Assembly (NCBI RefSeq): GCF_020497125.1
Contig: NC_059075.1
Span: forward strand, 60,035,321 to 60,099,320
Length of the DNA stretch: 64,000 nucleotides
From: Mauremys mutica
Lineage: Eukaryota; Chordata; Testudines; Geoemydidae
Direction of reading: 5' to 3'
The notes beneath the pieces were generated by a model that was not told the DNA's origin, did no database searches, and was given only the letters and a program-made list of their open reading frames with translations. This document shows, one piece after another, positions 34,725 through 45,659 of the stretch. How positions within the stretch are numbered: position 1 is the first letter of the stretch; each line of letters opens with the position of its first letter. Made by a program: the position numbers and the translations under genes.

Positions 34725-34940
34725 GAAATTTGCAGTGTTGTTGTAGCCGTGTGGGTCCCAGGGTATTAGAAAGACAAGGTGGGTGAGGTCATATCTTTTA
34801 TTGGACCAATGGTTGGTGAACAGCGCAAGCTTTCAAGCTTATACAGACCTGAAGAAGAGCTCTGTGGAAGCTCAAAAGCTTTTCTCTCTCACCAAGAGAA
34901 ATTGGTCCAATAAAAGAGATGACTCCACCTACCTTGTTTG
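34725..34940. repeat. Fold-back repeat of the GTTGTAGCCGTGTGGG family, both arms present
   Basis: The left arm GACAAGGTGGGTGAGGTCAT then ATCTTTTATTGGACCAATGG has an inverted right arm CAAGAGAAATTGGTCCAATA, AAAGAGATGACTCCACCTAC. The centre contains CAGACCTGAAGAAGAGCTCT. The copy is thus a snap-back molecule of about 215 bp. Partial relatives lie at 12850-13575 and 16600-16700. Confidence 0.75.
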
Positions 34941-36204
34941 AAATTGACTTTCTAGGCAGCTAGGCTCCAGGATTTGCTCAGTGAAGGATTTGTACCCTTC
35001 ACTCTGGATTGCTCCTCCCTGACTGTGCATGCACACACATACTGATGAGGGAGAAGTCGAGAAGGGAGTGGCTGTGGAAAGGCCTCACTGGCCGTCAGGG
35101 TGAAGAGAAGCTGACTTTAAAGTCTCTTCACAATGGGAGTTTCTCTAGCAAGGGGAATACACTGAAAGCAAGGGAACAGCAGTTGTGTTTGCTCAGCTGG
35201 ACCCCAGTTCTGATTGGGCCCCTGGATACTACCGTAACACTTACAGTTGTTTGGGATTTTTCAGTACTCCTACTCTGAGGACTTCTGAGGGAGCCTTGTA
35301 TCCTTGGGGTCATCTTGTCCTCCTTTGCCCACAGCTGGCAACTGTATTTTTTAATGTCCCTGTTCTGGATGGATGTTAGCTTTCTCCATGCCATTGACAC
35401 TTGATGTCAGCTGGGGTATTCACCATTCTCTTTTCCCTGTGGCCAGAGGTCTTTCCTTCGGGAGAATCAGCAAAAAACGTCTCTGATATTGCCCAACTCA
35501 GCTGAGAACAGAAGACTTTATTGGCAAACTACAGAACAAGGAGAACATATTTGCTTTAACATGGGAAGTGCCATTTCAACCCTGTAACCTGCCCAATTTA
35601 TTACAAATATTTTGCAGGGACGGGGGTAAAAAAGGGGCAGTTTCCTCAGGCTGCCAGTTGAGAGGTCCCCCAAACTGAGTGGTGGTGTGACCTGGTGCGG
35701 GGAGTTGCAGCACCACTCAGCCACTTTTCTGTCATCTGAGTGGGGTGGCTGTGACTCCACATGCCATGTTGCAATGCCCGCAGTGGGGAGTGGGCCCAGC
35801 CCCATGGGACAGGATCCTCAGATGGGGGATGAAAGCAGATGCCTCTACAACCCCCTGCCCCCAGAGCCTCCCCTTAATGGCAATTTTTTTGGATGAGCGA
35901 GGGGGCCTCAGTTTCAGATTTTGCCTTGGGCCCCCAAAAACCTCTGTCAGTCTCTGACTGGGGTGAAATCATGGCCCCATTGATGGCAATGGGTGTTTTG
36001 CTATTGAAGTCAGTGGGGCCAGGATTTCACCCCAGGCATCACCTCGTTAACTTTGTCTCAAAAGTGCACATAGCTTCTCATTAAACATCTTCTTCTGCGG
36101 CTGGGAGTAAATATTTATTTCAATCTCTTTGCTTTTAGGTGAAAAATATACATTGCTGTTTCTTTAACAATATTTCCTCCTGCAAGCTATAGATAAATGT
36201 ATGT
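34941..36204. other. Intergenic DNA with a palindromic GTGAAATC repeat
   Basis: At 35960-36033 GGGGTGAAATCATGGCCCCA pairs with TGGGGCCAGGATTTCACCCC to form a near-perfect inverted repeat of about 20 bp per arm, a widespread sauropsid motif. No gene supported elsewhere in the segment. Confidence 0.5.
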
Positions 36205-36209
36205 GGGTC

Positions 36210-36875
36210 TGTAGTGGAGTGGTCACCCTTCTCCTGCCCTGAAGGGCTTAAAACAGCCCTGGAAAAGGGCTACGCCGGGTGTGGGGCTAGGCTGATTAGG
36301 GGAAGCAATCACAGGTGGAGCCACACCCCAATCAGACCACAGCTGAGGGCCAGAGACTGAGACTCTCTCTCTAGCCTCTTGAGAGAGAAGGACCTGGCTG
36401 CCTGGGAAGCTGATACGGGTATCTAGGCTGGAGCAGTGCTGGGGAAGAGCAGAGGGAGCTGGGGAGCTCCAGCCTAGCAAAGTTGCAGGTTGAGTTAAGG
36501 GCCCACAAAGGTACTGGGGCTGCAGAGGGGCAGCCCAGATGTAGGCAGAGGCAGCTGGTCCAACCCCCCTTGCCAATGATGAGTGGTTTATAGACTGCCA
36601 TCTGCCCCAGGAAGTGGGGGCTAGATGATCACTGGCAGTAGCCACTGAGGCAAGGTGGGGATAGGAGGTTGGGGGTTCCCTGGGATGGAGAGACCCAAAT
36701 TGCAGGTTACTGCTTGGGGCAGGACCCTGACATAGAGGGGCACCAGGGTCCAGGAGGGACACAGGGCCAGCGACAGGCGAGACACCGGCCTGCAGAGGGA
36801 GCTCCGGGCTGGAAGAGCTAATTCCCAGGACAACCAGCAGGAGGCGCCAGGCCGGTGAGTCGTCGCCCTGCCACA
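36210..36875. mobile_element. Solo LTR with 5-bp target duplication GGGTC
   Basis: The element begins TGTAGTGGAGTGGTCACC and ends GTCGTCGCCCTGCCACA, i.e. TG...CA. Exact GGGTC copies flank it (36205-36209 and 36876-36880). The length is 666 bp, with no primer-binding site, polypurine tract or internal genes, so recombination between two LTRs is the likely origin. Strand is undecided; a minus-strand TCTATAAACC phrase (about 36589-36598) could be a TATA box. A 221-codon minus-strand open frame covering the whole LTR is not a gene. Confidence 0.85.
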
Positions 36876-36880
36876 GGGTC

Positions 36881-38424
36881 TTCCCCAAAAGGCTGTTTCA
36901 ATGTCCTGTGTTTTTATACTCTCCAGGGAACTTCCACTCTAGAAAGTAGCCTTCGTAAATTTTCCAGTTAACTCTCCTTTTGTCTTCCTAACTACTGCAC
37001 TCAACCCCTTTCTGGTAGTAGGCCTTAATTAGAATGTCAACCATAGCTTCTCCCCAGGAGGTCAGCTCTGTATTAAAACAATAGCAGATACCACACTAGA
37101 AATCATCTGTATAACTCTATCTATAAAATTATAATTGGACTATATTATAACTGGGCAAGATGGTCATACATGTGGCAATTCCCTTCAATGTCAATGAGAT
37201 GTTGAAGTTAGTTCCTCTTTGTTTTGATGAAAGAGAACATCCCTCCCTCCCTCTCAGACTCAGTGATGTGCCTTCTCTGATGTTATAGTAGAAGGAATAT
37301 TCCTGCTTTAGTAACCCTAATTCCATCCGTCCAAAAAAAGACTCCAATATTGAGTAATCATGGATTCTCCCTCTCTTGCAAAGTGAAGCTGAAGAATTGA
37401 ACAGCACTTGAAAAGTAAAATTTCCACGTTCAAAAAGCCACAGCCATTAGACTGGGGGAAATAATCATGATTTGACAGAGACAGGATTGTTGTAACATGA
37501 AACATCTGTCCTGTTTAGTTTTGCTGAGATGAGGGCATACAAAAAATCTTGGGAAATGAATTTGAACAATCTGCTGCAACCAGCATAAACTTTAGTAAGA
37601 GGTGAATTGCAATAGCTTTCCCTCTGGGCTGTTGCTTGGTTTTTCATAGGCCAAGTTTCCACACACAGCAGCCTCATGACTCATAAGTGCTTCTTTATTA
37701 CCAGAAAATACATTCATTCACTGATCATGTCAACCAAAGGCCTTTACAGTCTCCAGTGGGTAATGATCAGTAAAGATTAGTCAGTGCTGCAGCACGTTGT
37801 CATTGCAGCCAATCCAACAAAGGTACTGAAAACAGACAGCATGTGCACTGTTGTGTGTGTATATAATAAAACTGGGTGTGAGGAAGGGTGTGAAATTCAA
37901 GGGCCTCCTTATTATGTCGTAATTTTCATGGTCTCTTCCACTGCAGGTTTGTAACTAAAGAGATGCTTAGTCTAATTGGCTTGGCAGGAAATCCTGGAAC
38001 TAGATCAATTGAACAGACCAGTAAAACCTTGAGTCAGGGAAGCCAAATACTTATAACATGGCTTTGGCCACCCGTTTTCATGATGTCTGTCGGGTTTGCT
38101 CACTGCTTCTTGTGAAAGAGAGAGAAACCTGTAGGCCAAGTTTTTAAGCTACAAGAGAGGGGGCCTGTTCTTGGTACCCCACAGAAGACAATCTTGTTGC
38201 CCTCAAGGATTCAGACTTCAGCACCACATTTTCCCTCCTCCTGCTGTTTTGTGAGTGCTGGATGCATTTTTTTTAAGCTTTCTGTATGTTCTCTTGCTAC
38301 AACTCTGCAAAGCCTATTTTGTAAGAGTGAAAAGGAAGCAGTTTCAGTCAAAAGTGATTGAGCACACCCAGAGAGCTTAGAAACTGGCTTGCCGCATTCA
38401 AGTGAGTGATAATAGAAGATATAT
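36881..38424. other. Intergenic DNA, no gene recognised
   Basis: AT-rich, only short featureless frames. No repeat identified with confidence. Confidence 0.45.
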
Positions 38425-38432
38425 ACTCCAAG

Positions 38433-38705
38433 CAGGGGCGGCTCCAGGCCCCAGCACTCCAAGCATGTACTTGGGGCAGCATGCCACGGGGGGCGCTCTG
38501 CCGGTCGCCTGGAGGGTGGCAGGCGGCTCCAGTGGACTGCCCGCAGGCGTGCCTACGGAGGGTCCGCTGGTCCCGCGGCTTCGGTGGAGCATCCTCAGGC
38601 ACGCCTGCGGGAGGTCCACCGGAGCCGCGGGACTGGCGACCGGCAGAGCGCCCCCCGTGGCGTGCCGCCGTGCTTGGGGTGGCGAAATGGCTAGAGCTGC
38701 CCCTG
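38433..38705. mobile_element. hAT MITE, CAGGGGCGGCTCCAGGC family, copy A
   Basis: The ends are CAGGGGCGGCTCCAGGCC and, inverted, CAGGGGCAGCTCTAGCC. A perfect 8-bp duplication ACTCCAAG occurs at 38425-38432 and 38706-38713. Long CpG-rich inner arms (GCGCTCTGCCGGTCGCC pairing with GGCGACCGGCAGAGCGC) make the element almost a complete hairpin. No coding capacity. Confidence 0.95.
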
Positions 38706-38713
38706 ACTCCAAG

Positions 38714-39100
38714 CAACTGATTTCCTATCTGAGAGAAATGTATTGTTTGCAGGCTCTAGAAGGGGTTGCATTGCCTTATGATAACTTACATTAAGGGTGC
38801 ATAAAGCATTGCATCCAGTCATACCCCAAAGCACATTACAAACTGTATACTGAAATGCAATTGCCTCTGGAGTACAGCAGAGAAGCTGTTAACAGCCCAT
38901 AGAAACAATGCACAGCTTTTTGTGGCAGGACATGAAGGATTCCACTTGAAACGCTCACAAAAAAGTGATAGAGGAGTTTTAATGACCACAACTACCCTGT
39001 TCTTCTTTATCTTTCACGCAAAAATATTAGTCACCCCCAGCAGCAGCACATAGCATTTTAAGTTCTGTACTGAGGCATTAGTTCAGCACTGACTCAGCCC
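38714..39100. other. Unassigned intergenic DNA
   Basis: No gene or repeat recognised. Confidence 0.4.
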
Positions 39101-39103
39101 TGG

Positions 39104-39327
39104 TCTACACTACAAACTTAGTGGATTTTCCACACCCATGAGCGACACAGTTATATCAACCAAACTCCTGGTGTAGACAGTGCTATGTCAATTGGAAGGC
39201 TTCTCCTGTCAGCATAGCTACCACTTCTTGGGAAGGTGGAGTATCATACTGACGGGAGAAGCGGTCTGTTGGTGTAGGTAGCATCTTCACTAAGCGCTAC
39301 AGTGATGTAGCTGCACTACTGTAAGTG
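39104..39327. mobile_element. MITE with GTCTACACT ends
   Basis: The left end CCCTGGTCTACACTACAAA and the right end, inverted, AGGGCTTGTCTACACTTAC belong to the same terminal family as elements at 20061 and 23337. The arms share GTGTAGACAGTGCTATGTC-like and CATAGCTACC blocks. CAG lies on each side but the duplication is too short to be sure. Confidence 0.6.
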
Positions 39328-39469
39328 TAGACAAGCCCTCAGAGGCAAGAGTGCACTACCATGTACTGAATCACTAGTAATCCTTCCTGCAGCACCTGAG
39401 TCTGACTTAGGGCTTTGTGTACATGGAGGGGTTTAGTTTGCACTGAGTTGACATGCACTAGTTGGTGCA

Positions 39470-42400
39470 CAATACACAAGCAGCACAGCTGTGCCCTCTT
39501 GCAACAGATATAGCCAGAGGGGGACGGTTAGGTGTAAGGAAGAGGGGGGGGACAGATACTAGATCGACAGGTCATACTGGTAGTACTGTGTCCCTACCGA
39601 GCGGGGTGAGAAGAGTGAGAGGAGCCCAACAGCAAAAGGTAGGATGTTTGTTCACCAATGCGAGAAGCTTAGGTAATAAAATGGAGGAACTGGAGCTCCT
39701 GGTCCGAGAATTGAAACCGGATATCGTAGGAATAACCGAAACATGGTGGAACGATAGCCATGACTGGAGTACAGGTATGGAAGGGTATGTGCTGTTTAGA
39801 AAAGACCGATGCAAAGGTAAAGGTGGGGGAGTAGCATTGTATATCAATAATGAGGTGAAATGTAATGAAATAACTAGCAATGCAATGGTTAATACGGAGT
39901 CTGTGTGGGCAATGGTCACATTAGGGAAGAAAACTACCAGAGCCTCACCCGGGATAGTGATTGGGGTGTGCTATAGACCGCCAGGATCTAGCTTGGAGAC
40001 GGATAGAGAGCTCTTTAATGTTTTTAAGGAGGTAAACACTAATAGGAACTGCTTGATCATGGGAGACTTTAACTTCCCAGATATAGATTGGGAAACAAAT
40101 GCTAGTAATAACAATAGGGCTCAGCTTTTCCTAGACGTGATAGCTGATGAATTCCTCCATCAAGTGGTTGCTGAACCGACGAGGGGGGATGCCATTTTAG
40201 ATCTGATTTTGGTGAGTAATGAGGACCTTGTTGAGGAAATAGTTGTAGGGGACAACCTTGGCTCGAGTGATCACAAGCTAATTCGTTTCAAAATTAATGA
40301 GAGGATAATCAATATTGCATCTGAGACTAGGGTTTACGATTTCAAAAGGGCTAACTTTACTAAATTAAGATGACTAGTTAGGGAAGTGGACTGGACCAAC
40401 ATATTTAGGAATCTAAAGGTAGATGACGCCTGGGGTTACTTCAGGTTGAAATTGCAGGAGTTGTCAGAGGCATGTATCCCGAGAAAGGGAAAACGGCTCG
40501 TAGGTAGCAGTTTTAGACCGAGCTGGATGACCAAGCGTCTTAGAGGGGTCATTAAGAAAAAACAGAAAGCGTACCGGGAATGGAAAATGGGAGGGATCAG
40601 CAAAGAAACCTACCTTATTGAGGTCAGAGGGTGTAGGGATGCAGTGAGAAAGGCAAAGCGACGGGTGGAGATGGACCTAGCGAAGAAAACCAATAGCAAA
40701 AGGTTTTTTAGCCATATAAATAAAACAAGAAGGAAGAAGTGGGACCGCTTAAAACTTTAAACGGAGTGGAGATTAGGGATAATCTTGGAATGGCACAATA
40801 TCTGAATGAATATTTTGCCACGGTCTTTAATGAGGCTAATGAAGGGCTAAGGAATAGTGATAGAGGGACCGATGGGAATGAAGATATGGGGGTAGACATT
40901 ACGGTATCTGAGGTGGAGGCCAAACTTGAACAGCTTAACGGAAGTAAATCGGGGGGCCCGGATAATCTTCATCCTAGAATATTAAGGGAATTGGCGAGTG
41001 ATATTGCTAGCCCGTTAGCGATGATTTTTAATAAATCTCTAAATTCGGGGATTGTACCGTTGGACTGGAGATTAGCTAATGTAGTTCCTATATTCAAGAA
41101 GGGGAAAAAAAGTGACCCGGGTAACTACAGGCCTGTTAGTTTAACATCTGTAGTATGCAAAGTAATGGAAAAAATTTTGAAAGAGAGAGTGGTTAAGGAG
41201 CAGGAGGCCGATGACAACTGGGATAGATTACAGCATGGATTTACGAAAGGTAGATCGTGCCAAACCAATCTGATCTCCTTCTTTGAGAAAGTAACAGATT
41301 TTTTAGACAAGGGAAATGCGGTGGATCTAATATATCTGGATTTCAGTAAGGCGTTTGATACGGTACCGCATGAGGAATTATTGGTTAAATTGGAAAAGAT
41401 GGGGATCGAAATGAAAATCCAGAGGTGGATAAGGAGTTGGTTAAAGGGGAGACTGCAGAGGGTAGTACTGAAAGGGGAACTGTCGGGTTGGAGGGGGGTT
41501 ACCAGTGGAGTTCCTCAAGGTTCGGTTTTGGGTCCTATTTTATTCAATCTATTTATTGCTGACCTGGGAACCAAGAGTAGGAGTGGGCTGATAAAGTTTG
41601 CGGACGACACCAAGTTGGGAGGTATTGCCAATTCGGAGAAGGATCGGGATATCCTCCAGGGAGATTTGGATGACCTTGTAAACTGGAGTATTAGTAACAG
41701 GATGAAATTCAATAGTGAGAAGTGTAAGGTTATGCATTTAGGGATGACTAACAAGAATTTTAGTTATAAGCTAGGGACGCACCAGTTGGAAGTAACGGAG
41801 GAGGAGAAGGACCTGGGAGTCCTGGTTGATCGTAGGATGACTATGAGTAGGCAATGTGATGTGGCCGTTAAAAAAGCTAATGCGGTCTTGGGTTGCATTA
41901 GGCGGGGTATTTCTAGTAGGGATAAGGAAGTGCTAGTCCCGTTATATAAGGCGTTGGTGAGACCTCATTTGGAGTATTGTGTGCAGTTTTGGTCTCCCAT
42001 GTTTAAGAAGGATGAGTTAAAACTGGAACGGGTACAAAGAAGGGCCACTAGAATGATCCGAGGAATGGAAGACCTGTCGTATGACAGGAGACTTGAGGAG
42101 CTCGGTTTGTTTTCCTTAACCAAAAGAAGGATAAGGGGAGATATGATTGCACTCTTTAAATATATCAGAGGGATAAATACCAGGGAAGGAGAGGAATTAT
42201 TTCAGCTCAGTGCTAATGTAGACACGAGGACAAACGGATATAAATTGTCAGTCAGGAAATTTAGGCTTGAAATTAGACGAAGGTTTCTAACCATCAGGGG
42301 AGTGCAATACTGGAACAGCCTACCGAGGGAAACAGTAGGGGCGAAGGACCTCCATGACTTTAAGATTAAGCTAGATAAGTTTATGGAGGAGATGGTATAA

Positions 42401-42735
42401 TAGGATAACGGGCTTAGTCAATAGGTCAATTAAGTGCCAAACTGGTACTTAATTGGGTCAAATTGGGTCAATGATATGATATTCTTAACCTCTTTCAGAG
42501 GGTGTGGCTGGGGAGTCTTGCCCGCATGCTCGGGGTTCAGCTGACCGCCATATTTGGGGTCGGGAAGGAATTTTCCTCCAGGGCAGATTGGCAGTGTCCC
42601 TGGAGGTTTTTCGCCTTCCTCCGAAGGCTTGCTAAAAGAGTGGGTAGATCGGCTAATGTGGCCTGCATCTTGCAGGAGGTCAGACTAGATGATCATAATG
42701 GTCCCTTCTGATCTTGAATTCTATGATTCTATGAT
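39470..42735 (+). mobile_element. Young, almost complete CR1 LINE (ORF2 plus 3' tail)
   Basis: About 3.27 kb carrying an ORF2 with two lesions and the CR1 3' end GATCTTGAATTCTATGATTC, TATGATGA. ORF1 is missing, so the copy is 5' truncated a little before ORF2. CpG dinucleotides and reading frame are well preserved compared with the other CR1 copies here. The flanks look like two halves of a MITE (AGGGCTTTGTGTACATGG at 39409 and, inverted, AGGGCCCTACCATGTGTACA from about 42770), which suggests insertion into an older element. Confidence 0.93.
39636..42400 (+). pseudogene. CR1 ORF2 (endonuclease-reverse transcriptase) with one stop and one frameshift
   Basis: The product would nick target DNA and copy CR1 RNA into it. 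The endonuclease comes first, with TNARSLGNK, GITETWW, GVCYRPPG, MGDFNFPDIDW and SSDHKLIRF. An in-frame TGA at 40371-40373 follows KLR, probably a decayed CGA. The same frame resumes (KRLRGVIKKKQKAYREWKMG). A one-base deletion near 40736-40740 then shifts to the last 553 codons. These hold the reverse transcriptase: PVSLTSVVCKVMEK, QHGFTKGRSCQTNL, YLDFSKAFDTVPH, GVPQGSVLGPILF, the catalytic FADD at 41597-41608, and a CR1-type C-terminus (RPHLEYCVQFWSP, RRATRMIRGMEDLSYDRRL). The open frame starts at 39462 without a convincing initiator. Not functional as it stands. Confidence 0.93.
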
Positions 42736-42770
42736 GAATTTGCATCACTATGTACACATGGTAGGGCCCT

Positions 42771-43390
42771 GGAGTACAGCAAGCACATGGCATTCAGGCA
42801 ACTATTCTGTGGTCCTTTGCCTCTCTGCTGTCCAGCAGTGGCAACAGAATTTAGGAGGGTAAAGGCAACCTTTTTTGAGACGTGTGCTGAACTAGTTGTG
42901 GTGTAAGGCCCAGTGGGTCTCAAACCTGGTCTATAGAACTGCTAGGTGGTAAACACCTCCACACTGCCACCCAGCAGCAGCAGCTGTAGCCAGCTTACAC
43001 TTCACTACCCACAACCCACTGGACACAGACCACAGGAAGTCCCACCTCAAGGTGTCAGTCAGGCAGCAGCCTTATGACTCCTATAGGGTGGAAAACCAAT
43101 CAGAAACCCAAGGGTCATCCCAGGACGCATCTAGGCAACAAGAATCTCCTGTAGCTGCCATGACCATTCCTGCTCTTAAACTCCTGGCTTTGACATCAGC
43201 TTGGTTTGGGCCTCCCCTCCTGACGTGAACCCTGAAACCTGACTAAGACTCTGATCCTTGGTATCGACCCCAGCCTGGAACTCGACTACGAACTCCACTG
43301 CTACTCAGCCTGAGGTTTGACCATGCGCTGACCCTTGGCCCTGACTGCCCTTGTCAGGCTCCTGGCACCTGGAGCTGCAGGGGAAGCAGA
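42771..43390. other. Intergenic DNA, LTR-like text possible
   Basis: The stretch from about 42930 (CCACCCAGCAGCAGCAGCTG, GCTCTTAAACTCCTGGCTTT, GACTAAGACTCTGATCCTTG) has the style of old turtle retroelement ends, but no boundaries or duplications are visible. No host exon. Confidence 0.35.
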
Positions 43391-43395
43391 CCAAC

Positions 43396-43895
43396 ATGCA
43401 GTCCATACCCTTTGAGAAGTGTGTTGCCATTGTCATCCTGAAGCTTGCCACCCCTGACTGTTACTGCTCCATCACCAACCAGTTTGGCTTGGGGAGATTG
43501 ACTGTTGCACGGGATTATAAAGCTTGCTAATGATCAGCTGATTGATGTTTCACACATGGGGTTCCTGAATAGTACTGGGGCAATTGAAGGGACCCAGATA
43601 CTTACTATGTCAGGCCTTGGAGGTTATCCATGGTGGTCCAAGGCCTGGTTGACCACAGTGGCAGGATTAAAAACATAGATGCAGGGTGGTTTGGAAAGGT
43701 CCATGATCTTAGAACCTTTCAGAACTCAGTTTTGTTTACTTTAATGAATAATGGAGAGTTTGCCCTCAGGATCTCTCTGGACATTAATGATGTGACATTG
43801 CTCCAGTTAACCTGGGAGACCAGTTTATCTTCTGCTTCCCTGGATAATGAAGCCATGCCCAGGCCACTCAGACAGAAGGAAGGAACTGTTTAGCT
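43396..43895 (+). pseudogene. Broken PIF/Harbinger transposase (HARBI1-like)
   Basis: Translation in shifting frames gives VAIVILKLATPDCYCSITNQ then FGLGRLTV (helix-turn-helix side), GFLNSTGAIEGTQ (first catalytic block, normally GAIDGTH, here Asp to Glu), and VVQGLVDHSGRIKNIDAGWF then GKVHDLRTFQNSVLF (second block, VHD retained), followed by INDVTLLQL. Stops near 43527 and at least two frameshifts make it dead. It shows that a Harbinger lineage, able to mobilise TTA-flanked MITEs such as 23337-23632, was active in this genome. Element ends not identified. Confidence 0.8.
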
Positions 43896-43948
43896 CTCAC
43901 CTCAATAATGGCAGAGTGACAGTGGCACATGTATCTGGCCATTTGAAA

Positions 43949-44211
43949 CAGGGGCGGCTCCAGGCACCAGCGCAGCAAGCATGTGCCTGAGACGGCAAGC
44001 CGCGGGGGGCAGCCTGCCGGTCGCCGTGAGGGTGGCAGTCAGGCTGCCTTCGGCGGCATTTCTGCTGGAGGTCCGCCGGTCCCACGGCTTCGGCGGCAAT
44101 TCAGCGGCAGGTACACTGAATCCGCGTTACCGGCGGACCTCCCACAGGCAAGTTACCGAAAGCCGCCTGACTGCTGTGCTTGGGGCGGCAAAATACATAG
44201 AGCCGCCCCTG
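43949..44211. mobile_element. hAT MITE, CAGGGGCGGCTCCAGGC family, copy B
   Basis: The ends are CAGGGGCGGCTCCAGGCACC and, inverted, CAGGGGCGGCTCTATGTATT. There is a perfect 8-bp duplication ATTTGAAA at 43941-43948 and 44212-44219. The length is 263 bp and CpG-rich. It lies 50 bp after the Harbinger pseudogene. No coding capacity. Confidence 0.95.
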
Positions 44212-44219
44212 ATTTGAAA

Positions 44220-45000
44220 GCAAGGTGGTGCTGTATTTTGGCTATGTTAGAAGATGCAAAACAAAATTTGTTTAGGATTATAGCTGTGTGTTGTATTTGT
44301 TTGGCACAATATTTGAGAGAAAGGCTTAACCCTGGGCAGAAGGCTTTTGTGTGGAGACTTGCTCACTTGTACCAGTGAGCAAGTGAGCCATCAAGGCATC
44401 CATTCACAAGTGTAAACCACCAGGACAAATCTATGAGGGATGCCTTTTGTTCTTTCTTTGAATCAGAGGCCTAAAAACATGCAGCTGTCCAGCCAGCCGT
44501 TATCCCGGCAAGAAGGGGCGTTGGATTGGATTGTATGCATTGTAGCAGCTTTCATGGGTGCTAAAATGGCATGTTTATGGACTCTTTATGTTGTCTTATC
44601 TGTGCTTTCATACTTGTGTTAAAAAAACCTATGACTCGGGAACATTTTGTGTTTCTTGTGTATACCATGTCTACACTGCAGCGTCTTTGTGACTTTAATG
44701 GGTTTTATTTATGCTGGTTAAAGAAACAGCCAAAAATAAAACTTGAAAAAGTTACAATCCCTATGAACAAAATTTGTAACAGGAAACACAGATTTAAAGT
44801 GAAAAAAGTCCCAAACTCAAATAGCATGTGTGGTGGAGGGGGCAGCATACAACACTGGGGGATGGGTAGTATGAGGGAGCAGTGAATCAATATGGGTGTC
44901 CCAAAGTGGTTGAAGTGCATGTGTAGGGATGGGACTTCATGGAGGTAAGCGTCACAATGTGGGGAGCACACAGGGGAGGGAAAAAGGAAAGAGCTTTCCT
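44220..45000. other. Intergenic DNA, no gene recognised
   Basis: AT-rich unassigned sequence. A 104-codon frame at 44571-44885 is featureless. Confidence 0.45.
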
Positions 45001-45004
45001 GCCT

Positions 45005-45655
45005 GTTATATCCCACAATCCTGTTGTGACGTTATTGACATGAACGGTTGCAACCAAGGTCCTATAGTTGCACCAAATCTTGTACAAAGGAAAGCAAGTA
45101 AGGTGTCTATGGAAAGGTTGTAATTTGCTGGTTGTAATTATGCTGTCTGTATGTGTGATCATTTTTGTATTTGAAGCATGAATATTGGCTATGTACTTGT
45201 ATCTCAACATGTTTGATTCTAAGTAGCATCAGTGAAGCTTTTGGTCAGCTTTTTGAGAAAGGACTATTCTGAGTAAATGCCCAATCCAGGAAACACTTAA
45301 CTGACAGTGGACCCTGGGAGACTCCAGTCCACAGCTGAGGAACCCTCCTGGGAATGTTCAAAGAAGCATGTGAGCAATGGCTGCTGCCTGCAAACTGAGT
45401 CATGCATGGACATGTGACTTGCCCATGTGACTCCAAATTCCATCTTGCTGCTGTGATTTTACACAATAAGAACAAAGGGCTCCTTCCACATGGCAGAAGA
45501 TATAAAAGGCCATGGAAACCTCTCCAATTGGTCTTCAATCCTGCTGACTATGCCATGGTAACAATGCAGCCTTGGTCTGTAATTGCCCTGCTCTAAGCAA
45601 TTTGTACTGAATTGATACTCTCAGTAGTGTCCCGTCAAAGGCCGCATTGTTACAC
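45005..45655 (+). mobile_element. LTR-like repeat copy 1 with TATAAAAGG
   Basis: It includes TCTATGGAAAGGTTGTAATT, TGAATATTGGCTATGTACTT, GGACATGTGACTTGCCCATG, TGACTCCAAATTCCATCTTG and AGATATAAAAGGCCATGGAA (a TATA box at about 45498-45507). The same series occurs at 55120-55647 on this strand and, inverted, within 59066-60190. Position of the TATA box and dispersion point to a retroviral-type LTR, but ends and duplication were not fixed. No internal genes. Confidence 0.55.
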
Positions 45656-45659
45656 CTGT

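Noticed and set aside
34725..34940. A tRNA gene or microRNA hairpin
   Set aside because: The hairpin arms belong to a dispersed fold-back repeat; no cloverleaf, and copies occur elsewhere in the window.
36223..36888. 221-codon minus-strand open frame
   Set aside because: It coincides with a solo LTR and has no protein family signature.
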